Part shown: piece after piece, positions 23,401 through 31,571 of the stretch
How the letters are laid out: each line of letters opens with the position of its first letter
Position numbering within the stretch: position 1 is the first letter of the stretch
NCBI GenBank assembly: GCA_943736015.1
Contig: OX031057.1
Span: 45,532,501-45,596,500 of the forward strand
Direction: 5' to 3'
Length of the DNA stretch: 64,000 bases
Source: Tridacna crocea
Lineage: Eukaryota > Mollusca > Bivalvia > Cardiida > Cardiidae
Made by a program: the position numbers and the translations under genes
Notes under the pieces: generated by a model
What the model was told of the DNA's origin: nothing
Seen by the model: only the letters and a program-made list of their open reading frames with translations
Databases searched by the model: none

Positions 23401-26400
23401 GCCTATAAAAGTGAGAGAAATGCAAGAATTTTCACTTATTTACCAATCAACAAATTTATAGGCTTTTCAAATTAAAAGCATTTGAAAATTAATTATCATT
23501 CAAAACATAAACTTTCTCTTTCAAAAAGGTATAACTATTGTGGGACAAGGTAAAAATGCTGGTTACCAGCAATTTCTCCTTGTCCAACAACTTTTGCAAA
23601 GATTTTCATTAATTTTTGCTTTTGTTGCCATGGCAGCTAGAGTTTTTGAAGGAATAAAATTCTTTCAATAAATTCTCAGTAGACCATGATCATAATTTTT
23701 GTGAAGTTTCATCAAATTTGGATGGATATTTTTCAGAAAAGAAGATGTTTGAAATGAAAGTTAACACAGACACGGGCCGACAGTCACATGCACTCACGCA
23801 GAGACAGATGGACAAGCGATGGACACCACGCCATGACATAAGCCTGCCGGTCTTTGGCCAGTGGAGCTAAAAGTGAGATTGAATAGGAGAAATCCTTTTT
23901 GTGGAGTCAAAAATGAGATTGTTTGACAAAGGAGAAAGCATGTTTGTGCAAGTTTACCTCAGACTTTCCAGATACCAAGTAGAGAGAAAAAAAAAAAAGG
24001 AAAAAAAAAATTCTCAAATGAATTGTATGGTAAACACTCGAAAAAAATGGAACAGTTCCCTGTTACAATTGGAATTTCTGATAATAAGCAACTGCTCTTT
24101 TTCCAAAATTGATTTTTCAAAACATTTCTGCTGCAGGGATGTAAAACTTGTCTTTGAATAATTGTAAGTTAAGTTTAAATTCTATTGCTATAGTCTTTCC
24201 AAAGTCTTCTTTGTCAGGGTTATTTTACTCTGGATAGTGTTGTAAAGGCTGAAGTTAAAATTCAACTTCTTTTTTCCTTGTTTTCCGTTCTACATCAAGT
24301 ACAACAATATTTCGTTAACCAGTTATCTCACAGTAGCCAGTATATCTTCTTGTGTATTCCTGATTTTTCCCTTTCCACTTCCCCATATGTCACTCTTACA
24401 GATAACCCTTTCTTCTCCATGTGCAAATGAAATGTAGTGATAGAGGAGCGAATCTAGAAATGAACCTAATCACATATCTCATAGACAATTGAAAAGTTGG
24501 GAATTAAAAGTTTCGACCCCTACACTACAAGCTGACACTGAAAAAGTGAAGTGCTTTGTAAAAAAATTGACATTTTTAACTTACAGCCCGAAGAGGAACA
24601 AAGACTGGTACACCTCCTGCTACTCTAACCATCGGTTCATAACAATCAAAGAAGGGTTCTATGATTATCACCTGAGAAAATACAAGGTAAAATTGCTATG
24701 ACAGTATAGTACTATAACACTGAAGACCACATTGTGTGAAAAGTTCTTTAACCCTTTACTACACAATCCCGACTTTTAACGACCCTGAGAAAGAAGTCTT
24801 TTGAAATGAAAACATTGTGGGAAAAAGAGAAAATGCTGGTAAGCAGCATTTTCTCCTTTTCCCACAATGTTTTCTACCTTTCCCAAAACAAATTTCAAAT
24901 TTTCAGTAACTTTTATTTTTGTTGTCTGCAAATGCTTTCTTTTTGGACAAGCCTAAAATATTGTTGCTTGGTAAGAATTTAACTCTTTACCAAACAACAA
25001 AATTTTAGACTGGTCCAAATTGAAAGCATTTGCACACAACAAAAGAAAGATGACTGAAAATTGCAATTTGTTTTGGGAAGGGTCGAAAACATTGTAGAAG
25101 AAGAAAAAATGCTGGCTACCAGCATTTTCTCCTTTTCCCACAATGTTTTCGAAAGGCTTCTCTCACAGAGTCGTTAAAAGTCAGGATTGTCTGGTAAAGA
25201 GTTAACAAGTAGTTACTCATTGTTTCAATATGTTTTCAAAAGCTGCAATTGCCAGTGCATTAAACTCCTAATTCTAAAGCAATAGATTTATCATTGTATC
25301 TTTGAAAGTATAATACATGTAGTAATTTAGTTATCAGACAGATCTGAACAATATCTTTCCCATAGAAAAATGCAATAATAATTCATTGTTCTAATATATG
25401 ATTTCTATGTGGAGACCATTTCACTGAATTGAGAAATTGCTTTTTATGAGCAATTTGTAATTCTGTCACAATGTTTTCCAAAGTTATCTGCTGCAACAAA
25501 ACAAAATTACTAACCTCGTCCCCAGGATTAATTAGGCCTTGGATTGTTGAAAAGAGAATTCCAAATGCTCCAACACTGATCATAATCTCATTCATTGGAT
25601 CTATCTGTCTCTCCAGTATTGGAGAGTATAATTTGGATAAGGTCTTTACAAGATGGGGGTTACCCTGAAATACAGAATCATGTTTATCATCATAGTAAGT
25701 GAAAGGTGAGTGTAACTTAGGCAGTGTAGTTACATAATTTGGGTTACTCTGCAATAAACAATATTTATCATCGAAATAAGTAGCTGTTACATGCAATTTA
25801 ACTCATTACCAAACAACAATATTTCAGGCTTGTCCAAATCGAAAGCATTTACAGAAAACAAAAAAGTGACTGAAAATTTGAAATTTGTTTTGTGAAGAGT
25901 GCAAACATTGCGGGAAAAGGAGAAAATGCTGGTATGTAGATGTAGAGTGTAACTAAGCAAGAGTAATTAACTCATTACCAAACGACAATATTTTAGGCTT
26001 GTCCAAATTGAAAGCATTTGCAGACGACAAAATAAAAGTGACTGAAAATTTGAAATTTGTTTTGTGAAGGGTAGCAAACACTGCGGGAAAAGGAGAAAAT
26101 GCTGGTTACCAGCATTTTCTCCATTTTCCACGATGTTTTCTAAAGGTTTCTTTCTCAGGGTTGTCAAAAGTAGGGATTGTGTGGTAATGGGTTAATCCTT
26201 TGCAGCAGTCCAATATTTAGCTATCCTGAGAAGGAATGCTTTTGAAAACATATACGCAGTTGTAAATAGTATGTAATCTAGCTGTCGAATGACCAGAATA
26301 GAGCCGCGCTCTCTATTTATACTACAATGAGATGCGCCCGTGCGCAACATACACTCGACAGAGTATAATAAGTAACAAAGCAACCTTAACATAAATATAT

Positions 26401-28706
26401 ATATATCATCACACTTAATGGATGCTGACTCTACCTTGGACAGCACCCTTACAAAATGGCCTTACTTCCAAAACAAAGACATGATGGATCACACTATGTG
26501 AAAAGGAATTTAACTCTTTCCTAAATGACAAAATTTTACACCTGTCCAAATTGAAACCATTTGCAGACAACAAAAATAAATGTGATTTGAAATTGAAACT
26601 TGTTTTAGGAAGAGTAGAAAACATTTTTGGAAGAGGAGAAAATGCTGGTTACCAGCATTTTCTCCTTTTCCAACAATGTTTTCAAAAGGCTTCTTTCTAA
26701 GGGTTGTTAAAAGCTGGGATTGTTTGGTAAAGGGTTAATGCATCTGCATAAGAATTGACTCAGGTCAATCCACAATAAATATTGCTGACCTGTGTTGAAA
26801 CTTTTGCTTTCGGTAAATTTTCTGCCAAAGGACAATTCTGCTTTATTATCAACCCCGTTGTTGGAAAAATTGTAAGAGGATATAAGAGGACAATCAGTAT
26901 TGCCCCCCTATCCCACAATGTTTTCTGAGATAACAGAAACAAATTCCATCAAATATACAATATGACATGTCCATTGCAAATGCTTTCATTATGGACAAGT
27001 CTAAATTTTATCCCCTTGTAGTGGAGAAATATTCAAATGTCAAACATACATAAGATCGTGTGTACTGATGACTGAGTGGATTGTCTCCCTTTAGAACTTC
27101 TGAGAATTTGTCCAGTACATGTTGTGGAGGGTGGTAGTCAGGAAAACCCTGAAAATGAAGGAAAAAAAAAACTTAAAATGAAGAAAAATACCACAATGCA
27201 TTACCAAACAACAAAATTTTAGACAGGTCAAAATTGAAAGCGCTTGCAGATGACAAAATAAATCTAAACTCAAAAATTGAAATTTATTTCCAGCAGGGTA
27301 GAATACATTGTGAGAAAAAGGAGAAATTGCTGATTACCAGGTTAACCAGCATTTTCTGAAAAAAAACCCTTAAAGCATTAGCAGTGCACAAACTAACCCT
27401 TTACCACACAATGACGACTTTTGACGTCCTTGAGGTAGAAGCATTCTGTAAATATTGTGGGAATAGGAGAAAATGCTGGTAAGCAGCATTTTCCCTATTT
27501 CCCACAATGTTTTCAACCCTTCCCAAATCTAATTTTGATTTTTCAGTTACATTTATTTTGTCGTCTGCAAATGCTTTCAATTCCAACCACCCTATAAACT
27601 TGTTGTTAGGTAAAGAGTTAAATATTTCTCAAATGATTGGATTTCCCTTTAATAGAGTAGAAAATATTGTATGTAATGGAGAAATTGCTGGTAACCAGCA
27701 TTTTATCCTTTTCCCACAAGTCTTCAAAAGACTCATTCAACAGGGTTGTTAGATGTCAAGATTATATGGTCAAAGTTATATCGATACATTTACAATACCT
27801 TATTCTACTAGTTGTTAAAAGATTAAATGTTGATTAAACACCAATTGCAGATGACGACTTCACTGTGACTCGAATCATAAAAATCATCTCCAAGAAGTAA
27901 CCAGCATGTATTAAAATGCATTAACCCCAAGGTTATTCAAACTGAAACTGTGTTGTAAAGGATTAAGATAGCATCATATTACTATACATGCTGTATGATA
28001 CAAAAGAATCAACTGTAGGTTCCCTTACCTGTCCAAGATTCAAAGCCTTATACTCTGCAGAGAGCTGCCCGAATTCAACCCTATGGATTAGAAAGAGAGT
28101 CTATAACAGCAGAATGAACTGGAAAGAGAGTCTATAAAGACAGAATTTCAAAAATACTGTAAAAGATTACAACAATCCAAGATACCATATAATCCTGTGA
28201 CCTTAAAGAAGGCTTTTCAAAACATTGCTGGAATAGGAGAAAGTGCTGGTAACCAGCATGTTCTCCTTTTCCGTCAATGTTCTCAACCATTTCAAAGATA
28301 AAACCATCCTACAATGTACTTAAATTCATTGAAGATTAAAAAAAATGTCTTTAGCCATAGGTTCTGTCTTAGTTCAGATGCTTTCTACTATCAGGCTCCT
28401 AACTCTTGTATACATAAACACATACATGAACATAAACATTTAACCAAACTACTTCTGTTTTAATGACTTTGAAGGAGCCTTTTATTAACATTTTGGAAAA
28501 AGAAGAAGGAACTTGCGACCTCTTCTTTTTTTCCATTGGTCGACAAATCCTTTCAACTTGGACCAGTCTAGAATTTTGTTGTGTGATAAAGACTTAACTG
28601 ATTCTAGAAAGAGGAATATTTTATACTAGTTTAGGACAATTTACCAAACATTTTTCTCTGTGCCCTTCAGGCGGTCAGCCATCTTGATTTTTGAAGACAT
28701 GGTTCT
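14340..28706 (-). CDS. KYAT3: kynurenine aminotransferase / cysteine-S-conjugate beta-lyase, KYAT3-like (12 exons)
   Basis: A fold-type I PLP aminotransferase that transaminates kynurenine to kynurenic acid and also cleaves cysteine S-conjugates. Twelve exons join in frame with GT..AG junctions (28706-28645, 28080-28029, 27148-27050, 25664-25515, 24671-24585, 23402-23280, 22244-22124, 21223-21057, 18411-18222, 16796-16723, 15153-15067, 14411-14340). From the ATG at 28698-28700 the product is 425 residues, against 422 for human KYAT1 and about 454 for KYAT3. Visible landmarks are NLGQGFPD (33-40), NNPNNPVGK (181-189, Asn185), ADEVYEW (212-218, Asp213 and Tyr216), [11 protein letters not shown] (Lys247, PLP Schiff base) and YIRFCF (Arg397, substrate carboxylate). 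The wording of [14 protein letters not shown] and KLSAIP-like segments favours KYAT3 over KYAT1. No mitochondrial presequence exon was found. Introns are packed with TTAA MITEs. Confidence 0.92.
14460..14684 (-). mobile_element. TTAA MITE, class A, diverged
   Basis: The left TTAACCCTTTGCTAAAC is intact, the right end is GTAAAGAGTTGAA. Palindrome arms are badly mismatched. It lies in the last intron of the KYAT3-like gene. Confidence 0.7.
14701..14816 (-). mobile_element. TTAA MITE, class A, deletion derivative
   Basis: Only about 115 bp remain. CTCTTACCAAACAATCCC leads almost directly to the right outer arm and AAAGGGTTAA, with the palindrome core deleted. Confidence 0.6.
15067..15153 (-). 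CDS. KYAT3: KYAT3-like exon 11
   Basis: 87 nt, phase 0 at both ends, donor GTAAGT. It encodes 29 residues including [12 protein letters not shown] and the substrate-binding arginine in YIRFCF. Confidence 0.9.
15291..15519 (+). mobile_element. TTAA MITE, class A
   Basis: The left end is TTCAACTCTTTAC and the right GTGTGGTAAAGGGTAG, so both TTAA sites are mutated. It sits 140 bp upstream of exon 11. Confidence 0.8.
15578..15800 (-). mobile_element. TTAA MITE, class A, diverged
   Basis: TTAAATCTTTACCAGACAAT starts it. The centre is GCTGGTGACCAGC, and the right terminus is eroded beyond CTGAAATTTTTC. Confidence 0.7.
16224..16366 (+). mobile_element. TTAA MITE, class C, internally deleted
   Basis: The termini CCCTTTCCCATGC and TTGTTTGGTAAAGGG remain, but about 85 bp of core is gone. 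Its right TTAA (16363-16366) is also the left TTAA of the next element. Confidence 0.8.
16363..16591 (-). mobile_element. TTAA MITE, class A, near-intact
   Basis: Inner arms are nearly perfect around GCTGGTAACCAGC. Termini CCCATTACCACAC and GTGTGGTAATGGG are exact complements. It is among the least diverged copies. Confidence 0.92.
16723..16796 (-). CDS. KYAT3: KYAT3-like exon 10
   Basis: 74 nt, acceptor TTGCAG, donor GTGGGT. It encodes [19 protein letters not shown] and on to MTKEK. Two leading bases complete an Asn codon with the previous exon. Confidence 0.88.
17511..17738 (-). mobile_element. TTAA MITE, class A, near-intact
   Basis: The left TTAA is changed to TTCA, and the right TTAA is followed by another GGGTTAA. 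It is very similar to the copies at 16363 and 62714. Confidence 0.88.
17748..17920 (+). mobile_element. TTAA MITE, class A, old remnant
   Basis: It starts TTGAACTCTTTACCAGAC. The core has lost its GGTTACC centre and the right half is truncated. Confidence 0.55.
18222..18411 (-). CDS. KYAT3: KYAT3-like exon 9
   Basis: 190 nt, donor A|GTAAGT. It encodes [10 protein letters not shown] through [11 protein letters not shown], the small-domain segment with the PEGGYF turn. The acceptor (TTGTTACAG) is only about 21 bp from a MITE end at 18433, so its branch point probably lies within or right against the element. Confidence 0.92.
18433..18661 (+). mobile_element. TTAA MITE, class A, next to exon 9
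   Basis: Both TTAA sites are present. Its left end lies about 21 bp upstream (in transcript sense) of the exon 9 acceptor. Confidence 0.88.
18676..18903 (+). mobile_element. TTAA MITE, class A
   Basis: The left terminus is TTAATCCTATACCAAAC, the right GCGGTAAAGAGATAA. It follows the previous copy after 15 bp. Confidence 0.8.
18935..19075 (+). repeat. SINE-like dispersed repeat
   Basis: It contains TATTGCAGCAGCCAGTGCACC and TCCATGCTTTCC, shared with 35456-35560 and more weakly with 33645-33690. It appears to be a short interspersed element fragment. Confidence 0.5.
19084..20630 (-). mobile_element. pearl/Helentron-like element with a long tandem core
   Basis: Units of about 165 bp (CAAGTAGCCCCCATTCACCA, AAAAGGGTCACCCAAGG, GCGGTTTCAGAG) repeat about seven times. 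One end has the hairpin GGGCCCAAATGGCCC by GATCGCTCACTTGA, the other TTGAGCACATTGTGCTCAA and AGCTAAAA. The GTTGCCATGGCAACC module near 20405 is shared with 11033 and 23622. It lies in the KYAT3-like intron between exons 8 and 9. Confidence 0.7.
20717..20818 (+). mobile_element. TTAA MITE remnant
   Basis: About 100 bp with TTAACTCATTTCTAG at the left and AATCATGTAAGGGGTTAA at the right. The core is lost. Confidence 0.45.
21057..21223 (-). CDS. KYAT3: KYAT3-like exon 8 with the catalytic lysine
   Basis: 167 nt, acceptor TTTCAG, donor GTTTGT. It contains [20 protein letters not shown]; the Lys of SAGK is the PLP-binding residue (Lys247 of the joined protein). The TCPTPIQ end precedes the donor. 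Confidence 0.93.
21892..22105 (+). mobile_element. TTAA MITE, class A, diverged
   Basis: Recognisable by AACAAAATTTTAG, GAAAGCATTTGCAGGCGAC and CCAGCATTTCCTCCTTTTCC. Its end falls about 19 bp beyond the exon 7 donor. Confidence 0.65.
22124..22244 (-). CDS. KYAT3: KYAT3-like exon 7
   Basis: 121 nt, donor G|GTTGGT. It encodes [18 protein letters not shown] and the [11 protein letters not shown] strand that contacts the PLP pyridine nitrogen (Asp) and phenol oxygen (Tyr). Confidence 0.92.
22440..22641 (+). mobile_element. TTAA MITE, class A, core-shortened
   Basis: The left inner arm has lost about 17 bp (GTGGGAAAAGGTTACCAGC), leaving one arm only. The right end is TTAA without the terminal GGTAAAGGG. 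Confidence 0.75.
22960..23189 (+). mobile_element. TTAA MITE, class A, near-intact
   Basis: Both TTAA sites are present. Strong inner palindrome about GCTGGTTACCAGC, right end GTGTGGTAATGGGTTAA. It ends 90 bp before the exon 6 donor side. Confidence 0.9.
23280..23402 (-). CDS. KYAT3: KYAT3-like exon 6
   Basis: 123 nt, phase 0 at both ends, donor GTAAGT. It encodes [20 protein letters not shown]... to [11 protein letters not shown], the aminotransferase asparagine loop. Confidence 0.92.
23437..23605 (+). mobile_element. TTAA MITE, class A, fragment joined to a pearl-like tail
   Basis: Left and central parts are present (GCTGGTTACCAGCAATTTCTCC). The right outer arm is replaced directly by the tail at 23606. 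Confidence 0.6.
23606..23872 (+). mobile_element. solo tail of a pearl/Helentron-like element
   Basis: GTTGCCATGGCAGC, then AAATTTGGATGGATA, GACACAGACACGGGCC-type simple sequence and the terminal hairpin CCGG TCTTTGGCCAGTGGAGCTAAAA. It matches the tail of 10295-11237 without the tandem core. Confidence 0.65.
24585..24671 (-). CDS. KYAT3: KYAT3-like exon 5
   Basis: 87 nt, phase 0, acceptor TTCTCAG, donor GTAAGT. It encodes [20 protein letters not shown] and VPVFVPLRA. The FFDCY motif (Tyr/Phe stacking near PLP) is conserved. Confidence 0.92.
24748..24982 (-). mobile_element. TTAA MITE, class A, first of a back-to-back pair
   Basis: It has a small internal duplication (GAAATGAAAAC). The right TTAA at 24979-24982 is shared with the next copy, which is in the opposite orientation. 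Confidence 0.87.
24979..25205 (+). mobile_element. TTAA MITE, class A, second of a back-to-back pair
   Basis: It joins the previous copy head to head through one TTAA. The left inner arm is diverged (GTAGAAGAAGAAAAAATGC), the right TTAA is at 25202-25205. Confidence 0.87.
25515..25664 (-). CDS. KYAT3: KYAT3-like exon 4
   Basis: 150 nt, phase 0, acceptor TATTTCAG, donor GTTAGT. It encodes [20 protein letters not shown]... INPGDE, with the SVGAFG phosphate-binding turn. A diverged duplicate of its acceptor and start lies just upstream at 25665-25748. Confidence 0.92.
25665..25748 (-). other. duplicated splice acceptor, in-frame candidate exon extension
   Basis: Upstream of exon 4 there is a second CAG acceptor (GTTTATTGCAG, AG at 25749-25750) followed by 28 open codons ([14 protein letters not shown]...VFQ). 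They run in frame into exon 4. The first residues resemble the start of exon 4 ([14 protein letters not shown]), and both copies are preceded by similar ATCATCATAGTAAG-type sequence. It looks like a local duplication of about 85 bp. Use of this acceptor would add 28 residues. Confidence 0.5.
25798..25935 (+). mobile_element. TTAA MITE, class A, truncated at the palindrome centre
   Basis: The left half is intact to GAGAAAATGCTGGTA, then unrelated sequence. The break is at the axis of symmetry, as for the fragment at 3351. Confidence 0.8.
25967..26195 (+). mobile_element. TTAA MITE, class A, near-intact
   Basis: Both TTAA sites are present. Its left half is very similar to the truncated copy ending 32 bp upstream, which suggests the pair arose by local duplication or a second hit beside the first. 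Confidence 0.9.
26510..26738 (+). mobile_element. TTAA MITE, class A/C hybrid ends
   Basis: The left terminus CTCTTTCCTAAATGAC is class C-like, the right GTTTGGTAAAGGG is class A-like. Both TTAA are present. Confidence 0.85.
27050..27148 (-). CDS. KYAT3: KYAT3-like exon 3
   Basis: 99 nt, phase 0, long pyrimidine tract before CAG, donor GTATGT. It encodes [20 protein letters not shown] and [13 protein letters not shown], matching the family GFPD...NQYT region. Confidence 0.9.
27195..27372 (+). mobile_element. TTAA MITE, class A, truncated
   Basis: The left part is sound. At the centre GATTACCAGG TTAACCAGC shows a small duplication that creates a TTAA, and the right arm is lost after ATTTTCTG. 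Confidence 0.65.
27393..27621 (-). mobile_element. TTAA MITE, class A
   Basis: The left TTAA is CTAA. The right end is GGTAAAGAGTTAA. It lies between exons 2 and 3 of the KYAT3-like gene. Confidence 0.85.
27640..27775 (+). mobile_element. TTAA MITE remnant
   Basis: The core GGAGAAATTGCTGGTAACCAGC and the right outer arm are recognisable. Both termini are lost. Confidence 0.5.
28029..28080 (-). CDS. KYAT3: KYAT3-like exon 2
   Basis: 52 nt, acceptor CCATAG, donor GTAAGG. One leading base completes Trp with exon 1, then [17 protein letters not shown], the conserved N-terminal strand leading into GFPD. Confidence 0.9.
28180..28596 (-). mobile_element. two decayed TTAA MITE remnants
   Basis: 28180-28310 keeps the core GCTGGTAACCAGC. 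28440-28596 keeps the left terminus TTTAACCAAACTAC and the right arm to GTGTGATAAAGACTTAA. They occupy the intron after the first KYAT3-like exon. Confidence 0.5.
28645..28706 (-). CDS. KYAT3: KYAT3-like first recognised coding exon
   Basis: 62 nt after a TTTCTTTCAG acceptor. It reads [21 protein letters not shown] with a GTAAAT donor. Because it has an acceptor, at least one 5' exon exists upstream. The Met at 28698-28700 aligns with the internal KYAT3 methionine that follows the vertebrate mitochondrial presequence, so a cytosolic start here or an upstream start are both possible. Confidence 0.78.
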
Positions 28707-29126
28707 CTGAAAGAAAAGAAAAAAATGACAATCACTTTGGAAAAAAAACACAACTTTGGAGAAAAATTGCAACCCAGTAATTCCATAAATAAGATAGACG
28801 AAAGCAACAAAGAAAGTGTTCATTTAATCAGTATCAATGTTTATTTTGTGTATCTTTTTTTAAAGACTCTTTCTCTAATAATCTTCCAAAACTGGGTTGC
28901 TATGTAAAGCACACTAGCAGCCAAAAGTAAGCAGCTGGGATTCAAAATGCATGCAAATTTTATTCAATCCAATCGAAACTATGGATATTGTTTTGAGTCT
29001 AACAATGTGTGACAGAAACCTTCCCAAAGTTTCAGTTGGTGGCAGAAAATGAATCTAAAATCTAGAAGTTGCTAACCATTGACATACTGGTAAAAGCTTT
29101 GTTTTTTGTCTGACTATAGATCCTCT
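28707..29126. other. sequence upstream of the first recognised KYAT3-like exon
   Basis: Pyrimidine tract and intron-like sequence. No upstream exon, promoter motif or repeat could be supported. Confidence 0.35.
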
Positions 29127-29355
29127 TTAACCCTTTACCAAACAATCCCTGGTTTTCACTATCCTGAAGAAGAAGCCCTCTGAAAACATTGTGGGAAAAG
29201 GAGAAAATGCTAGTAACCAGCATTTTCTCATTTCCCTACAATGTTTTCCACTCTTCCAAAGTCAAATTTCAATTTTTGAGTCATGTTTATTTTGTTGTCT
29301 GCAAATGCTTTGAATCTGGAAAAGTCTAAAATTTTGTTATTTGGTAAAGAGTTAA
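29127..29355 (-). mobile_element. TTAA MITE, class A
   Basis: Both TTAA sites are present. The left outer arm reads CCAAACAATCCCTGG, a class C-like variant of the usual CCACACAATCCC. Confidence 0.88.
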
Positions 29356-30168
29356 GTCTTTTTACCACATACAATGTGCTGGTAAATTCTATTGCAATTC
29401 ACTTGTTCTGCTACAGTATATTTTGTTTCTATTTGGTTGACAATTTTTTTGGCTGTTCAAAAACCGTCCAACAAAACCACAGCAATCATGGTCTGTCACA
29501 CATCCACACTTAACAGAAACAAGTCTGCTATGTTTGCCAGGTATGGTGCAAATGCTGTTTACAAGGGATATTTAACCCTTTCTCAAACGACAACCTTTTG
29601 GACTAGACCAAATTGAAAGCATTTACAGATGATATTCAACTCTTGTTGAAAAGATGATTTCTGTCTATGATATGGTAGAAAGCATTGTGGGAAAAGGAGA
29701 AATGCTGGTAACCCGCATTTTCTCCTTTTCTCACAATGTCTTCAAAAGGCTACTATTCCAGACCCTTAATGGTGGCCCTTCAGAATTTGGGACGAAAATT
29801 TTACAAAAATACAAAAATATCATCCTTATACTCCCAAAGCCTTACAATCGTCATTCATAAAACCCTAGTAGTCAAAAACCATCCGACAACACGAGAAATT
29901 AGAGATTTACTACGGCCAAGGTCGACATCGACAGGAAACACATTCTACTTTTACATGAATAACTCGCTCATTTACACATACTGGAAATACACAGACAAAG
30001 CTTCAAACATAGCGTCTGAAGAAGATATTATGAAAAATAATAACATGTTTGTTATGTAGTGGAATTTAAGCGTCATAAGTCATGTGCCAGTTACTTAACA
30101 TTCCCACAATGCATTTTTTTTATTTTTGGCACAAAATCTAAAAATAGCTTAAGAGGCTACGTAGCCTT

Positions 30169-30549
30169 TTAAGGTAAGACCTGTGTAATGGAAAAAAGCT
30201 ATTTCCACTGAAATATCATCATGCAAAATTAGCTATAATTAAAAATGAGTATTATTGAACTACTTTCACCTTTTCATTTTTTTCCAGTTTTTCCTTCTTT
30301 GAATTATCATTTATGAATCTAAAATCGCTATATTCTCAATTGAAAAAGATAATAATTACCTCCCTTTTTTCGAAAACGGACAAAAATATCAAAAAATAGT
30401 TTTAAGATAGACATAAACAGAATTTCTGATCCAGTAGGAATGTGCAAAAATATTATTTCTGCATAAATCCTTATTTATCCTTATTTAACAACAAATAAGA
30501 ATTTTTGCCAAATGTTCACTGGAAGTGCATTACACAGGTCTTATCTTAA
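30169..30549. mobile_element. TTAA MITE, class D (unrelated sequence)
   Basis: Inverted ends TTAAGGTAAGACCTGTGTAATG and CATTACACAGGTCTTATCTTAA over about 22 bp, each including TTAA. The interior shares nothing with classes A to C. An extra palindrome GAGGCTACGTAGCCTT abuts the left end. Confidence 0.75.
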
Positions 30550-30774
30550 CCCTTTACCCCACAGATACTCATTTCTACACATTGCTTGTAGGAGCCTTTG
30601 GAAAACATTGTGGCAAAAGGTGAAATTGCTCGTGACGAGCAATTTCACCTTTTGTCACAATGTTTTCTATGCTATCAAAAGACGTCATTTACACATAAGA
30701 AACGGCTTCATCCTTGCTGCCGTTTAGGGTCAATTAGAGATGCCATAGAAATGCTATATGGGGTAAAGGGTTAA
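30546..30774 (+). mobile_element. TTAA MITE, class B
   Basis: Its left TTAA is the right TTAA of the class D element. The core GGTGAAATTGCTCGTGACGAG and complement is near-perfect. The right end is TATGGGGTAAAGGGTTAA. Confidence 0.9.
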
Positions 30775-31571
30775 GGGAATACCATCAAAAAAATTTTTTT
30801 TAGTAATTTTATGATTCTTCATTATTCATGATTTGTATTGTTTTTTCATATAAAATTCAATGATATATATATTTTTTGATTTGGTGTGATGTGAAATTTC
30901 TAAGTGCCCACCTTTAAAAACTAGGGATTGTTTGGGAAAGGGTTAAATGAACCATGCACTGGCAAATGAGGCTGAATGCTTTACATGCTGCATGATATCA
31001 AGCAAGTCATCACATTATTTGGAATCCGTAAAATCCATTCAGTCAAACAGTTGACTCAATCTGGAGGTAGAATGGTCCTTTGCCATGGACAAAACTTAAA
31101 TATAGCAAAAGGTTTTGACCCATGACAGCTGAGCAGTCTGCTCAGCTGACATGGGTGGATACCTTTAGAAGATATCTTTCACCCATTTTTGCACAACATG
31201 GCTAAAAACTGATTGCCTTTCATGTGAACTCAATTTCAAAAATCAAGTTCAGTTGGTTTTTTTTTTTCTTCAATTGACCTATGAACATATTTTCCTACTT
31301 GCTTGGGAATAAGTCTGTTTTCTTCTTTCCCAGTTGACCTAGGACAAGTTGGATCTTAACTTTCTACTTGCCTGGATATAAATCTGCTTGCTAAAGTTTA
31401 ATAATTTTATTCTGTATTTTACTTTAGTCTAAGCCGTATTGTAGCACAGAATCATGACATCCACAGCTGAAAAGAAAACTTTTTATTTTACACCTACAAT
31501 TTAACATCCAATGAAATCGCTTTAATACTAACACATGAATACAGAATATCTTAGCCTATATAAGACGCTGT

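Larger units (their letters stand above)
29771..30912. mobile_element. GGTGGCCC element inserted in a MITE
   Basis: The ends are imperfect inverted repeats: GGTGGCCCTTCAGAATTT on the left and the complement of GGTGGGCACTTAGAAATTTC on the right. A related left end is at 2869. It itself carries two TTAA MITEs (30169-30549 and 30546-30774). A 107-codon open frame at its left has no recognised product. Confidence 0.6.
29572..30946 (+). mobile_element. TTAA MITE, class C, split by a larger insertion
   Basis: The left part 29572-29770 runs from TTAACCCTTTCTCAAAC through the palindrome into CTTCAAAAGGC. The right part 30913-30946 gives AAACTAGGGATTGTTTGGGAAAGGGTTAA. Between them sits the GGTGGCCC element. 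Confidence 0.75.
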
